Below are positions 8,691 to 17,035 of a stretch of DNA of 41,516 nt, in pieces. Location of the stretch: NCBI GenBank assembly GCA_945906965.1, contig CAMDRP010000015.1, positions 1 to 41,516 on the forward strand, in the 5' to 3' direction. Every line of letters starts with the position of its first letter. The first letter of the stretch is position 1. Made by a program: the position numbers and the translations under genes. Origin of the DNA: Opitutus sp. GAS368 (GTDB lineage: Bacteria > Verrucomicrobiota > Verrucomicrobiia > Opitutales > Opitutaceae). Under the pieces are notes generated by a model. The model did no database searches. It was given only the letters and a program-made list of their open reading frames with translations, and had not been told where the DNA came from.

Positions 8691-8727
8691 AAAAAAGAGC
8701 GGACCCACCGGGGGCCCGCTCTTTTTT
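8691..8727. terminator. Bidirectional intrinsic terminator
   Basis: GAGCGGACCC and GGGGCCCGCTC form a GC-rich stem, flanked by a run of A residues on the left and six T residues on the right, so it can end transcripts from both sides. It lies between the convergent Hsp20 pseudogene and the MFS transporter gene. Confidence 0.85.
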
Positions 8728-8764
8728 AAATGAAGCGGAATTTTAATTCCGCGAGGTTACGAAA

Positions 8765-10348
8765 TCAGGCGGCTTTTTCCTGCTCTTCGATCTTGAGCGC
8801 GCGATAACCACCGATGCTCTTAAAGTAGAACAGCAAGAGCAGGTAGATCACTGCCATCCCAAGCGGCAGGTAGGAATCGGCCTTCAGCGTCGCGCGGTCA
8901 CCAGCCTGATTGGCGGCAACGATCGCCTTTTGATCGGCCGTGCCCTTGTCGCCGGCCTTCTTGGCAGCTTCGAGCTTGTCACCCGCGACGGCGGTAGCAG
9001 GCGAGAGAAAGAGGAACTTCGATTCCGTGGTGGACTTCGCTGAAGCGTAGACGGCCGGAGCCTCCTTCATAAGCGCTTCTGCGGTGAAACGATCCTTGGC
9101 GTAACCGAGACCAGGACCGCCGATCAGACCAGCGGAGAGCATACCAATGCCACCCATGATGGACATGGCGACGGCACCCGAGCGCGGGAAACGATCGCCG
9201 ACGACCGCGAGCATCGTGGGCCAGAAGAACGTCTTGCCGAGAGCGTAAATACCGAGGGCGACGAGCGCGACGGCGAAGCTGTTCATACCCGAAGCCATCT
9301 GCAGGCCGACAAAGGCCAACAAAGCCGAAGCGACCAAGATACCGATCGGCGAAAGACCCAGCTTGGTCTCAATGAAGTGGGCGCAGAAGCGCAGGCCGAA
9401 CATGATAGCCGAAGTCCAGATGAAGAGCATCTTGCCTTGCTCGGCGGTGAAGAGATTGCCGGTGATGGCTTCGATCCAGCCATCAGTACCCAATTCGACC
9501 GCACCCACGATGGCGTGAGTGATAAAGAGCACGAAGAGCAGCAAGGATCCGATTGAGAAACGCGTGATCAGGCCCACGACGATCAAAAGCGCGCCCGCCA
9601 AATAGAGCCCAAGGTTATCCACATTGAAAACCGGACCCAGCACATTGCCCAAGAAAATAGAGAGCAGATAGCAAGCGACGAGCGAGCCGAGGATACCGAC
9701 GTCCTTAAACATTTCAGAGAAAGAAGCGCCCTTCTCAGCCGCTTCGGACTTCGGGAACGACTGGCCCATGAACATCACCGCGTAGGCGATGGTCGGGACC
9801 AGGTAGAACGAGAGTTGACCCTTCCAACCTAGGCCCATGACAGAACCGAGCAGGTAAGAAGCAACGGCGCCGACCACCATGCCAAGCGGCCAGGAGGCGT
9901 GCAAAATATTCAAGTAATGCGTGCGCTGTTTAGGGAAAATCGTAGCGACGAGCGGATTAGCCACGGCTTCGAGGGTGCCGTTCGCATAGGCGAAAATAAA
10001 CATACCCCAGTAAAGGAAGTCATAGGCGTTCTGCGGCGTAGAGGCACCGAAGGTGACAAACGCCGAGATGATGTGCCCCAAGAGCGCGAGCGCGATCAGC
10101 TTACCGTAGCCGATTTTGTCGACGATGACGCCACCAATGATGATGCCGAAGCAGAAGCCCGAGAAGCCGGCGCCACCGATCGCTCCCAATTGGGTGGCGG
10201 TGAAACCATATTCAGAGGCCCAAGCGCCGAAGATACCCCCGCGAAGGGCGAAACCGACACCAGCGGCAAGGATGGCCATGAAACCAGCCCAGAGGAGGCG
10301 CCTCGCATTGGGGACGATAGGCTCAGAACTATTTTGTTCGTTACTCAT
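8765..10348 (-). CDS. MFS transporter, FucP-like sugar symporter group
   Basis: 527 residues with about twelve membrane segments. After a polar N-terminus, TM1 begins near 18. Near 117 is ANGTLEAVANPLVATIFP, resembling the ANP-containing region of the fucose/glucose/galactose (FHS) branch of the MFS. VDKIGYGKL near 75 is the loop 2-3 motif. The region at about 425-495 is a long, charged, Ala/Lys-rich insertion between the last membrane segments (VAGDKLEAAKKAGDKG), unusual for the family. The likely role is proton-coupled sugar uptake at the inner membrane; the substrate is not visible. No sugar enzyme gene is next to it. Confidence 0.82.
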   Translation of the reverse strand: MSNEQNSSEPIVPNARRLLWAGFMAILAAGVGFALRGGIFGAWASEYGFTATQLGAIGGAGFSGFCFGIIIGGVIVDKIGYGKLIALALLGHIISAFVTFGASTPQNAYDFLYWGMFIFAYANGTLEAVANPLVATIFPKQRTHYLNILHASWPLGMVVGAVASYLLGSVMGLGWKGQLSFYLVPTIAYAVMFMGQSFPKSEAAEKGASFSEMFKDVGILGSLVACYLLSIFLGNVLGPVFNVDNLGLYLAGALLIVVGLITRFSIGSLLLFVLFITHAIVGAVELGTDGWIEAITGNLFTAEQGKMLFIWTSAIMFGLRFCAHFIETKLGLSPIGILVASALLAFVGLQMASGMNSFAVALVALGIYALGKTFFWPTMLAVVGDRFPRSGAVAMSIMGGIGMLSAGLIGGPGLGYAKDRFTAEALMKEAPAVYASAKSTTESKFLFLSPATAVAGDKLEAAKKAGDKGTADQKAIVAANQAGDRATLKADSYLPLGMAVIYLLLLFYFKSIGGYRALKIEEQEKAA

Positions 10349-10529
10349 AATGATAACTAGGGATTAGGGGTGAGGGGGTTGAAGACAGACTCGACATGGA
10401 CTTTGTGGGAAACTGTTTTGCAGCCGGCAAGGTCGCTTTTTATTAATATACCAATGGGGGCTTTTACTTAATCGCTCAGATTTCTCTTTCCCATGGCACT
10501 TAATCTACCGGATATGGTCTATACCCAAC

Positions 10530-10727
10530 ATGGCTTTCCCCATCCACTACCAAAATCCGCACCAAGTTGCGGCAAAACCTCCCATCGTGCAGTTCGTGAC
10601 TCGCGAAGACGTTTTGTGGAATCGGCCGATTTTCCGCGCTCCACCGCTCCAAGTTTCACCACCCCGGGTTGACTCGAAAACTTTCCAGCCCGCACCCCGG
10701 CCCTCCACCACGACGAGCAGCGTCTGA
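10530..10727 (+). CDS. Proline-rich mini-protein of unknown function
   Basis: A 65-codon frame from an ATG, rich in Pro (about 12), Ser and Thr, with no membrane segment or signal peptide. Two facts favour a real transcription unit: an intrinsic terminator 22 bases after its stop (10749-10775), and its position in a gap between a divergent transporter gene and the next operon, with no overlap. I recognise no family. It could instead be a non-coding RNA ending at the same terminator. Confidence 0.4.
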   Translation: MAFPIHYQNPHQVAAKPPIVQFVTREDVLWNRPIFRAPPLQVSPPRVDSKTFQPAPRPSTTTSSV

Positions 10728-10748
10728 GCGGTAGAGTTTTTTAAATCA

Positions 10749-10775
10749 AGCGGAGACCCACGTCTCCGCTTTTTT
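10749..10775 (+). terminator. Intrinsic terminator
   Basis: AGCGGAGAC and GTCTCCGCT form a perfect 9-bp stem around CCAC, followed directly by six T residues. It closes the small transcription unit at 10530-10727 and insulates the dehydrogenase operon downstream. Confidence 0.88.
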
Positions 10776-10832
10776 CATGTCCACATTACACGCTTGGCGC
10801 GTGTCCCTCGTAGGTTTTCAAAACATAACCCC

Positions 10833-11273
10833 ATGCCGCTGACCCCGACCCAGCTCGAAGCCCTGCGCGCGCTCCTCGATCGACTCATTCCCAATGATGA
10901 ATTCCCCGGCGCCCTCGCCGCCGGTACCGATAAATTCATCCTTCAACTCCTCACCCATGCCTGTGCCGCCGAGGCTCCGTTCCTCGCCCAAGGCCTCACC
11001 CAGCTCGATACCGAAGCGATCGCGCGCCACGGCCAAACCTTCGCCACGCTCCCCATCACCGCTCAAGACGCCCTCATTTTCGCGCTCGAGCACAACCGCA
11101 CCGCGACGCCGTGGCCGGCCGCGTTTCCCGCCGCCGCTTTTATTAATCGGCTCATCGATCTTGCGGCCGAAGGTTTTTACGCGGATCCCGCCAACGGCGG
11201 CAACCGCGACGGCGCCTCATGGCGCATGATCGGCTACGATCCGCTCCTACCCGCACGTCCCTCCGCCCCATGA
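10833..11273 (+). CDS. Gluconate 2-dehydrogenase subunit 3 family protein
   Basis: 146 residues from the ATG at 10833; an upstream TTG would add 13 residues without family character. LTPTQLEALRALLDRLIPNDEFPGA is the typical opening of the family. FINRLIDLAAEGFYADPANGGNRDGASW carries the GFYxDPxxGGN signature near the C-terminus, and the protein ends soon after MIGYD. In known enzymes this small subunit accompanies a membrane-linked GMC flavoprotein. There is no obvious Tat or Sec signal, unlike many homologues. Its stop overlaps the flavoprotein start (ATGA), so the two are coupled. Confidence 0.88.
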   Translation: MPLTPTQLEALRALLDRLIPNDEFPGALAAGTDKFILQLLTHACAAEAPFLAQGLTQLDTEAIARHGQTFATLPITAQDALIFALEHNRTATPWPAAFPAAAFINRLIDLAAEGFYADPANGGNRDGASWRMIGYDPLLPARPSAP

Positions 11274-12931
11274 GCGCGGCCGATTCAACTTACGACGTGA
11301 TCATCGTCGGCGCCGGCTTGGGCGGTGGCATCGCCGCCGGCGTCCTCGCCGAATCCGGACAACGCGTCCTGCTCCTTGAGCGCGGCCGAGATTTGCGCTA
11401 CCGCGACATCCCCGGCGATCACCTGCGCCACCATCGTCTATCAATCTACGGCGACAACACCACCCACGAACCCGCCGGCCACCCGCGCGTGTTCGTCGAT
11501 CCCCAAGGCCACAGTCGTACGGTCTACCCGCACGAGGCCGATTACCACAACAACGCCCTCACCGTCGGTGGCGGCGCCCGCATCTGGGGCATGCAAGCGT
11601 GGCGCTTTCATCCCGATGATTTCCGCATGGCCTCGCGCTATGGCACGCCCGCCGGCAGTTCCCTGGCCGACTGGCCAATCGCCTACGCCGATCTCGCGCC
11701 TTTCTACGAACGCGCCGAACACGAGGTCGGCGTCGCCGGCGATCCCAGCGCCACCGACTACGCACCGCGCGAGCGCGCGTTCCCGCTGCCACCCGTGCCG
11801 GCCACGCCCACCGGCGCTTGGCTCGCTCGCGGCGCCGCCACGCTCGGCTGGAACGCCTTCACGCCACCCCTCGCCGTTAACACCAAGCCCTATCTCGGCC
11901 GCGCCGCCTGCGTCCAATGCCGCCAATGCATCGGCTTCGCCTGCCCCACCGATGCGCGGAACGGTTCCCACAACACTCTCCTACCCCGCGCGCTCGCCAC
12001 CGGACGTTGTACGCTTATCACTCGCGCTCACGTCGCCCGCGTCCTCACCGATGCTTCAGGCCGCGCCCACGGGGTCGAATATTTTGCTCCGACCACACCC
12101 GACTCCGCCCAGACCGAGCGACGTACGGCCCACGCCAGTACGATTATCCTCGCCGGTGGCGCCATCGAAACGGCGCGTTTGCTCCTCCTCTCCACATCAC
12201 CGCAACACCCGCGCGGCCTCGGCAACCACAGCGACCACGTCGGCCGTCACCTCCAAGGTCATTATTATCCGATCGTCTCCGGTCTACTTCCAGTCGGTTT
12301 CGAAAACCCCAACCTCGGCCCCGGCGTCAGCATCGCCACCACGCAATTTAACCATGGCAACCCCGGCATTATCGGCGGCGCCATGCTCGCCAACGATTTC
12401 GTCAAACTTCCAATCATCTTTTGGCGCTCGCACCTGCCGCCCGAGCTTCCTCGCTGGGGTCTGGCCAACAAAAAAGCCATGCGCGAACTCTACCTGCGCG
12501 GCATCGATCTGCGCGGACCCGTGCAAGAAATCCCCTCGCCTGATTCACGCGTCACGCTGGACCCGCACGTACGCGATCACTTCGGCTTGCCGGTCGCACG
12601 CCTGAGCGGCACCACGCATCCCGAGACGCTACGCACTGCGGAATTCATCCGTGCCCGCGCCGAAGATTGGCTGCGCGCCGCCGGCGCGGAACGCGTCTGG
12701 AGTTCACCGATGGATTTGCGCCTGTCCGCCTCGCAACACCAAGCCGGCACCGCGCGCCTCGCCGCCGATCCGCGCGACGGCGTCACCGATCCCTTTGGTC
12801 GCGTCCACGGCCACGACAATCTTTGGATCACCGATGGCTCCCTCCACGTGACCAACGGTGGCTTCAATCCCGCACTCACGATTATGGCCCTCGCCTTCCG
12901 CGCCGCTGCGAAAATCGCCGCGACGAGGTAA
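11270..12931 (+). CDS. GMC family oxidoreductase (gluconate dehydrogenase-like flavoprotein)
   Basis: 553 residues from the ATG overlapping the small-subunit stop. The N-terminus has the FAD-binding VIIVGAGLGGGIAAG. The C-terminus has LRLSASQHQAGTARLAADP and WITDGSLHVTNGGFNPALT, the GMC C-terminal region with the active-site His/Asn. A Cys-rich stretch at about 213-226 (CVQCRQCIGFAC) is typical of the sugar and gluconate dehydrogenase branch. It probably oxidises a sugar, aldonate or polyol. The cytochrome c subunit of classical gluconate 2-dehydrogenase is missing nearby, so the electron acceptor is unknown. No signal peptide is evident, which agrees with the small subunit and leaves localisation open. 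Confidence 0.87.
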   Translation: MSAADSTYDVIIVGAGLGGGIAAGVLAESGQRVLLLERGRDLRYRDIPGDHLRHHRLSIYGDNTTHEPAGHPRVFVDPQGHSRTVYPHEADYHNNALTVGGGARIWGMQAWRFHPDDFRMASRYGTPAGSSLADWPIAYADLAPFYERAEHEVGVAGDPSATDYAPRERAFPLPPVPATPTGAWLARGAATLGWNAFTPPLAVNTKPYLGRAACVQCRQCIGFACPTDARNGSHNTLLPRALATGRCTLITRAHVARVLTDASGRAHGVEYFAPTTPDSAQTERRTAHASTIILAGGAIETARLLLLSTSPQHPRGLGNHSDHVGRHLQGHYYPIVSGLLPVGFENPNLGPGVSIATTQFNHGNPGIIGGAMLANDFVKLPIIFWRSHLPPELPRWGLANKKAMRELYLRGIDLRGPVQEIPSPDSRVTLDPHVRDHFGLPVARLSGTTHPETLRTAEFIRARAEDWLRAAGAERVWSSPMDLRLSASQHQAGTARLAADPRDGVTDPFGRVHGHDNLWITDGSLHVTNGGFNPALTIMALAFRAAAKIAATR

Positions 12932-12947
12932 AGCCCGAGAAACTCGC

Positions 12948-13817
12948 TCAACGCTCCGGCACGAGCCAGAGGACATCGCCGCGCGCGCCCGAGCCTTGCG
13001 CAAGTAACGGTGCGAGATATTCCACCGTCGTCGCCGCTTCGCCGTCAAATTTCCACGGGGGATTCACCACGACGAGGCCGCAGCCCACCATCTTTGCTCC
13101 CGGGGGATTGACCACGAGCTCGGCCGCCAACGTCGGCGGCAATTCCAACCGCCGCAGCTCCGCAAAAAATAAATCCACCTTCGCGCGCTCCGTCAGCGGG
13201 TACCAGATGGCAAACGTGCCGCCCGGCAATCGGCGCAATCCTTCCTTCACCGCGGCCACGATTTGCGCCCATTCCTCTTGCGCCTCAAACGGCGGATCGA
13301 TCAACACAAGCGCGCGTTTCTCGAGGGGTGGCAAGAGAGCGCGTACCGCACCGTACCCGTCCGTCTCGCGGGCTTGGGCGCCTTGCGTAAATTGAAACCG
13401 CTCCTTCAGCGCCGCGGCTTCCTCGGGCTGCCGTTCGCACAACACCAACCGCTCCTGCGGCCGCGCGATGAAACTCACCAGCAGCGGCGATCCGGGGTAA
13501 AATCGCGGCTCCGGTGTCGCGTTGCCTTCGCGTCGATCGTAGGCGCGAGCGAGCTCCACGTACTCCGCGACTCCGGGCGGCAACTCAGCTACTGGGCGCG
13601 TCCACAACCGGCCCACGCCTTCAGGCCATTCGGGCGTACGCGCGTGCGTGTCCCCAGTCGCGGCGGCCGCGAGATCATAGCTTCCGCGGCCGGCATGCGT
13701 GTCGAGACACAGAAAACCTTTCTCTTTTTTCTGGAGCGCCCGCACGAGCTGCACGAGCAGCGCATGCTTCATCACGTCGGCGAAATTCCCCGCGTGATAA
13801 TGGTGACGGTAGTTCAC
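12948..13817 (-). CDS. rlmJ: 23S rRNA (adenine(2030)-N6)-methyltransferase
   Basis: 289 residues, slightly longer than the 280-residue E. coli enzyme. It starts MNYRHHYHAGNFADVMKH, the hallmark of RlmJ, followed by LCLDTHAGRGSYDL (SAM-binding region) and VLIDPPFEAQEEW, the DPP(Y/F) catalytic motif of N6-adenine methyltransferases. It methylates A2030 (E. coli numbering) of 23S rRNA. Its start overlaps the yhcH-like stop by four bases. Confidence 0.95.
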   Translation of the reverse strand: MNYRHHYHAGNFADVMKHALLVQLVRALQKKEKGFLCLDTHAGRGSYDLAAAATGDTHARTPEWPEGVGRLWTRPVAELPPGVAEYVELARAYDRREGNATPEPRFYPGSPLLVSFIARPQERLVLCERQPEEAAALKERFQFTQGAQARETDGYGAVRALLPPLEKRALVLIDPPFEAQEEWAQIVAAVKEGLRRLPGGTFAIWYPLTERAKVDLFFAELRRLELPPTLAAELVVNPPGAKMVGCGLVVVNPPWKFDGEAATTVEYLAPLLAQGSGARGDVLWLVPER

Positions 13818-14320
13818 GCCGTGACCGGCACTTTCACGACGACCTTGCGCACCAACATCGGCGCGCCGGCCGCCACGAGCGGACGATGGCCATCGATCGG
13901 ATAAAACACCGCGACTTCTCCCGCCGAGACGCGCAGCGCGGAAAATGTCGACGAGGGATGATAAAACAAAACGTCCTTCGCCGGACGCAGATCTTCGCTC
14001 ACGGTAAGTTTAGAAACATCGGAAACCTCCATCACTTCATCGCCCACGATCACGGCTTGGACGTCGATGTAGGCCTTATGCGATTCCCATTTCGGCACCG
14101 CAGGCACGCCCGCAGGCTGGGACATGCACGCTTGCGCCAGCGCAAACACGCCGCCCGCCAGTTCCACGCGCTGCGTCTGCTCCGCGGCGAGGCCGTGGAG
14201 CAAAGCGCGTTCCGGCGAACCGGGGCGCAGACACGCTTCGACATAAGCGAAGGCCGTGTTGAAATTTTCCGAAGTGGCGAGCTGGGAGCGCACCGTGGCG
14301 AGAGAACCGAATAGAGCCAT
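13814..14320 (-). CDS. YhcH/YjgK/YiaL family protein (DUF386)
   Basis: 168 residues with the family's cupin-like pattern: ESHKAYIDVQAVIVGDE, LFYHPSSTFSALRVSAGEVAVFYP and the C-terminal VRKVVVKVPV. Members of this family take part in sialic acid or sugar-acid use and may be anomerases or isomerases, but no sialic acid genes are here. It is one of the few genes in the window with a plausible Shine-Dalgarno sequence (GAGG eight bases before ATG). It heads a two-gene operon with rlmJ and is divergent from the DUF4412 gene. Confidence 0.88.
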   Translation of the reverse strand: MALFGSLATVRSQLATSENFNTAFAYVEACLRPGSPERALLHGLAAEQTQRVELAGGVFALAQACMSQPAGVPAVPKWESHKAYIDVQAVIVGDEVMEVSDVSKLTVSEDLRPAKDVLFYHPSSTFSALRVSAGEVAVFYPIDGHRPLVAAGAPMLVRKVVVKVPVTA

Positions 14321-14370
14321 AGTCGCATCCTCGATTCCACGCCAAAACCTGGCAAGCCGCGAAACATTGT

Positions 14371-14405
14371 TTGCGCAAGACTAAGTCTAAAATATACTTA
14401 TGACA
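14371..14405 (+). promoter_or_regulatory. Candidate sigma-70 promoter with internal palindrome
   Basis: TTGCGC (14371-14376) and TATACT (14393-14398) are separated by 16 bases, a good -35/-10 pair. The spacer contains AGACT-A-AGTCT (14378-14388), an 11-base perfect palindrome, and the -35 box lies in the palindrome TTGCGCAA. Transcription would start about at the ATG at 14405, predicting a leaderless mRNA. The palindrome could be a repressor site. Confidence 0.5.
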
Positions 14406-15157
14406 TGCAGAAATTGTTCTCCTATTTCATCGCCTACGCGCTGGCCACGCCAGTCGCACTGCTCTGCGCCGACTTCGAAGGTAGCGTTAATTTCAAAATC
14501 GATACCGGCAAAGGATCGCCCCAGGACATCAACTACAGCGCCAAAAACGGCCTGGTGCGAATCGATGTTAAAAAAAACGAGGGCAGCAGCCCCAGCGTGA
14601 TTCTCGACGCAGCTAAAAAAGAAATGATCGTTCTGCTGCCGGAGCAGAAAAAATACGTGCTGCAATCGATCGCCGAGCCGGGCGATCCGTTGTCCCAACC
14701 CAACAGCACCGAGCCTGCTTTAGAAAAAGTCGACGGCACCGAAAAAATCCTCGGCTACGATTGCGGACGCTATGTTGTGAAAAACAAAGACTCCACCACC
14801 CAGCTTTGGCTCACCGACCAACTCGGCGCCTTCGTGGGCTTAGGCACGGGCATGGGCAGCAGATCAAGCGCGCCGATGTCTCCACCTGCGCCGGGGGGAG
14901 CACCCGGCAGGACGACTGCCACCAACACGGGTTCATGGGAAACCCTCCTAGCCGGCAAAAACCTCTTCCCGCTTCGCGTCATCACCACCCATGCAAAAGG
15001 CCAAGAAAGCTCGCGGCTCGAAGCCACAAGCGTTATGCAAAAATCTCTCCCCGATTCCGATTTCGCCCCACCGACAGGCTGGGAAAAATTCGATATCGGC
15101 AGCACACTGCGCTCCATGAAGCGCCCGCCGCCGCCGTTTCCCGGCTCGCCCAATTAA
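14405..15157 (+). CDS. Exported DUF4412 domain-containing protein
   Basis: 250 residues with a Sec signal peptide at about 1-22 (hydrophobic core ending in LLCA). The mature part matches DUF4412: FEGSVNFKIDTGKG, SPSVILDAAKKEMIVLLPEQKKYVLQ, GYDCGRYVVKNKDSTTQLWLTD and a C-terminal FAPPTGWEKFD. The family forms a lipoprotein-carrier-like fold and is periplasmic; its function is unknown. A Gly/Ser/Pro-rich loop near 155-178 interrupts the domain. A promoter is visible immediately upstream; an ATG five bases earlier is in a different frame. Confidence 0.82.
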   Translation: MQKLFSYFIAYALATPVALLCADFEGSVNFKIDTGKGSPQDINYSAKNGLVRIDVKKNEGSSPSVILDAAKKEMIVLLPEQKKYVLQSIAEPGDPLSQPNSTEPALEKVDGTEKILGYDCGRYVVKNKDSTTQLWLTDQLGAFVGLGTGMGSRSSAPMSPPAPGGAPGRTTATNTGSWETLLAGKNLFPLRVITTHAKGQESSRLEATSVMQKSLPDSDFAPPTGWEKFDIGSTLRSMKRPPPPFPGSPN

Positions 15158-15250
15158 TCACGGCCCATCTCCCCGCAAAGCGGGTCGCGCCGGCGGGGGT
15201 AAAAACGTTGCTGGCTCCGCGCCAACCGCTTTCCTCCGCGGCACACCCAC

Positions 15251-16099
15251 GTGCCCGGCCTTATCCGCATTTTTTCCGACCTTCACTACGGCGACCGCGC
15301 TAGTCGGCTGCGCTCACTCACGCAGCTAGATCCCTTGCTCGAAGACGTCGACCAACTCATCCTCAACGGCGACACGTTCGACACGCGGCCCAGTTCCCAC
15401 CCGCAGCAGACCGCCCGCATCGCCGCGGAAGCTACGACCTACTTCGCCAGCTGCGCCCCCAAGGTCATCCACCTCACAGGTAACCATGATCCCGATATCT
15501 CGGTGCATCATTCACTCGATCTCGCGGGCGGTCACGTCTTCGTCACCCATGGCGACATCATCTTTGAAAACGTCGTACCTTGGGGCTGCGACACCGCGTA
15601 CTTCACCGCTCGCATTGAGCGCGACCTTGCCGCTCTCGACGAAAAAAGCCGTCTCCAGCTCGACTCGCGTCTCACCGTCACTCGCGCCGCCTGCCTCGGT
15701 TTACCGCAAGGCCACCAAGCCGAGCCCAATCTATTAAAATACGCGCTCCAAGTCGCCGCCGATAACCTTTGGCCACCGCAACGTTCCCTGCGCATCCTGC
15801 GCGCTTGGCGCGAAACGCCGGCCCGCGCCGCCGCGATCGCCGCCACGCATCGCCCCGCCGCTCGCTTCATGCTGATCGGCCACACCCACCGCCCCGGCGT
15901 ATGGACGACGTCATCCGGCCTCACCCTCATCAACACCGGCTCCTTAAGTCGCCCGTTTGGCGCTCTCGCCGTGGATCTCACCGCCACCCAACTCAACGTC
16001 CGCCGCATCGTGGCGCGCGCCGGGCATTTTCAGCCTGGACCCGTCATCGCAGAATTTACTCTCGCGGAAACGCCCGCTTCCGCAAAAATGTCTACATGA
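15251..16099 (+). CDS. Calcineurin-like metallophosphoesterase
   Basis: 282 residues with a GTG start. All five metallophosphoesterase motifs are in order: SDLHYGD (DxH), LNGDTFD (GD), TGNHDPD (GNHD), FVTHGD and IGHTHRP (GHTH). The arrangement resembles UDP-2,3-diacylglucosamine pyrophosphatase (LpxH/LpxI-type) and related enzymes, but I see no feature that fixes the substrate. It has no signal peptide and should be cytoplasmic. The gene overlaps the next by four bases (ATGA). Confidence 0.87.
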   Translation: MPGLIRIFSDLHYGDRASRLRSLTQLDPLLEDVDQLILNGDTFDTRPSSHPQQTARIAAEATTYFASCAPKVIHLTGNHDPDISVHHSLDLAGGHVFVTHGDIIFENVVPWGCDTAYFTARIERDLAALDEKSRLQLDSRLTVTRAACLGLPQGHQAEPNLLKYALQVAADNLWPPQRSLRILRAWRETPARAAAIAATHRPAARFMLIGHTHRPGVWTTSSGLTLINTGSLSRPFGALAVDLTATQLNVRRIVARAGHFQPGPVIAEFTLAETPASAKMST

Positions 16100-16395
16100 G
16101 TATCACGTTTGGTTGGTGGCACCGCGATCCGGTCGAAGGCAAATATCAGATCCACGTGGACGTCCACGGCGGCAACATCGAGTGGACGCGCCACCAAGGT
16201 CACAACACGTCCTGGATTCCGCACGAGCCTTCCGAGGAAGATCGCGAACGCCTCGTCGCCGAAGCCGAGCGCCGCGTGCCCCGCCGCCTCATCACACAAA
16301 AGCAATTCGACGAAATTAAAACTCTCAGTCAAAGCGACGGCTCCGGCAAAATCTCCGGCAAACGCGTCACCGGCCTCGGACCTTCTTACAACTAG
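16096..16395 (+). CDS. Conserved-looking hypothetical protein
   Basis: 99 residues, beginning MSITFGWWHRDPVEGKYQIH at an ATG overlapping the phosphoesterase stop. It is hydrophilic, with Trp and His clusters (WWHRD, WTRHQGHN) in the first half and a charged helix (SEEDRERLVAEAERRVPRR) in the second. There is no signal peptide or membrane segment. I do not recognise the family. Tight coupling to the phosphoesterase gene and good codon structure support it as a real gene. Confidence 0.65.
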   Translation: MSITFGWWHRDPVEGKYQIHVDVHGGNIEWTRHQGHNTSWIPHEPSEEDRERLVAEAERRVPRRLITQKQFDEIKTLSQSDGSGKISGKRVTGLGPSYN

Positions 16396-16408
16396 CGCCG
16401 CACGCGCC

Positions 16409-16930
16409 TCACTGCGCCGCCGTAACCTCAGCGGCGACACGTTCCCAGATCAGGCGAAACGCCGGCGTAAATTCCGCCGGTTTTTCCGCCATCCAAGTCG
16501 TCAACGCCGCCGGCTCGACCCACTGACCTTGCTCAATTTCCTCCGGATGCAGCACAAAGGGCCCTTCGTGCCGCAAGCGGTAAACCCACAGAAATTCCCA
16601 GCCCGTGCGCGCGCACGCCTCCAAGCGTAGCCAGCGCTTCAATGCATCCGCTCGCACCGCCACGCCGATTTCTTCGCCCAACTCCCGCGCCGCCGCCGCC
16701 TCGTAATCTTCCCCGCTATCGAGATGCCCCGAGCACGCCGCATCCCAGCAACCCGGCGACATGTCTTTGCTCATCGAGCGTTTCTGCAAAAACGTCTGCC
16801 CCGCCGCATTGAACACCAACACGTGCACCGCACGGTGCCAAAGCCCCCGCGCGTGCACTTCGCGCCGCAGCGCCCGCCCGACTACGACGTCGTTACCGTC
16901 CACCACATCGAAAAATTCCTCACGCTTCAT
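16409..16930 (-). CDS. NUDIX hydrolase, YfcD / IPP isomerase-like
   Basis: 173 residues from the ATG at 16928-16930. The open frame extends far upstream on this strand, but that part is the shadow of the next gene and has no family character. The sequence reads EEFFDVVDGNDVVVGRALR, then GLWHRAVHVLVFN, typical of the IDI-like branch. A perfect NUDIX box follows: GHLDSGE at about 68-74 and RELGEEIGV at about 82-90. True type 1 isomerases need an extra Cys/Glu pair; CSGH is present here, but the shorter YfcD-like group is more likely. The gene is convergent with the 99-residue gene and divergent from the next. Confidence 0.87.
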   Translation of the reverse strand: MKREEFFDVVDGNDVVVGRALRREVHARGLWHRAVHVLVFNAAGQTFLQKRSMSKDMSPGCWDAACSGHLDSGEDYEAAAARELGEEIGVAVRADALKRWLRLEACARTGWEFLWVYRLRHEGPFVLHPEEIEQGQWVEPAALTTWMAEKPAEFTPAFRLIWERVAAEVTAAQ

Positions 16931-17035
16931 AGTGCGATTCACGTCGGTCCTTTGCCCGCAAGGCAACCCCGCAACGCCGCCGACCTTTACATTACGGCGC
17001 GATCGTATGCAGTTCTTCCTCTCAAGCCTTTCCCT

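Noticed and set aside
10405-10430. A LacI-like operator (AAAC-GTTT type half-sites) upstream of the MFS gene
   Set aside because: The palindrome is short with an odd centre, and no regulator gene is nearby; chance occurrence cannot be excluded.
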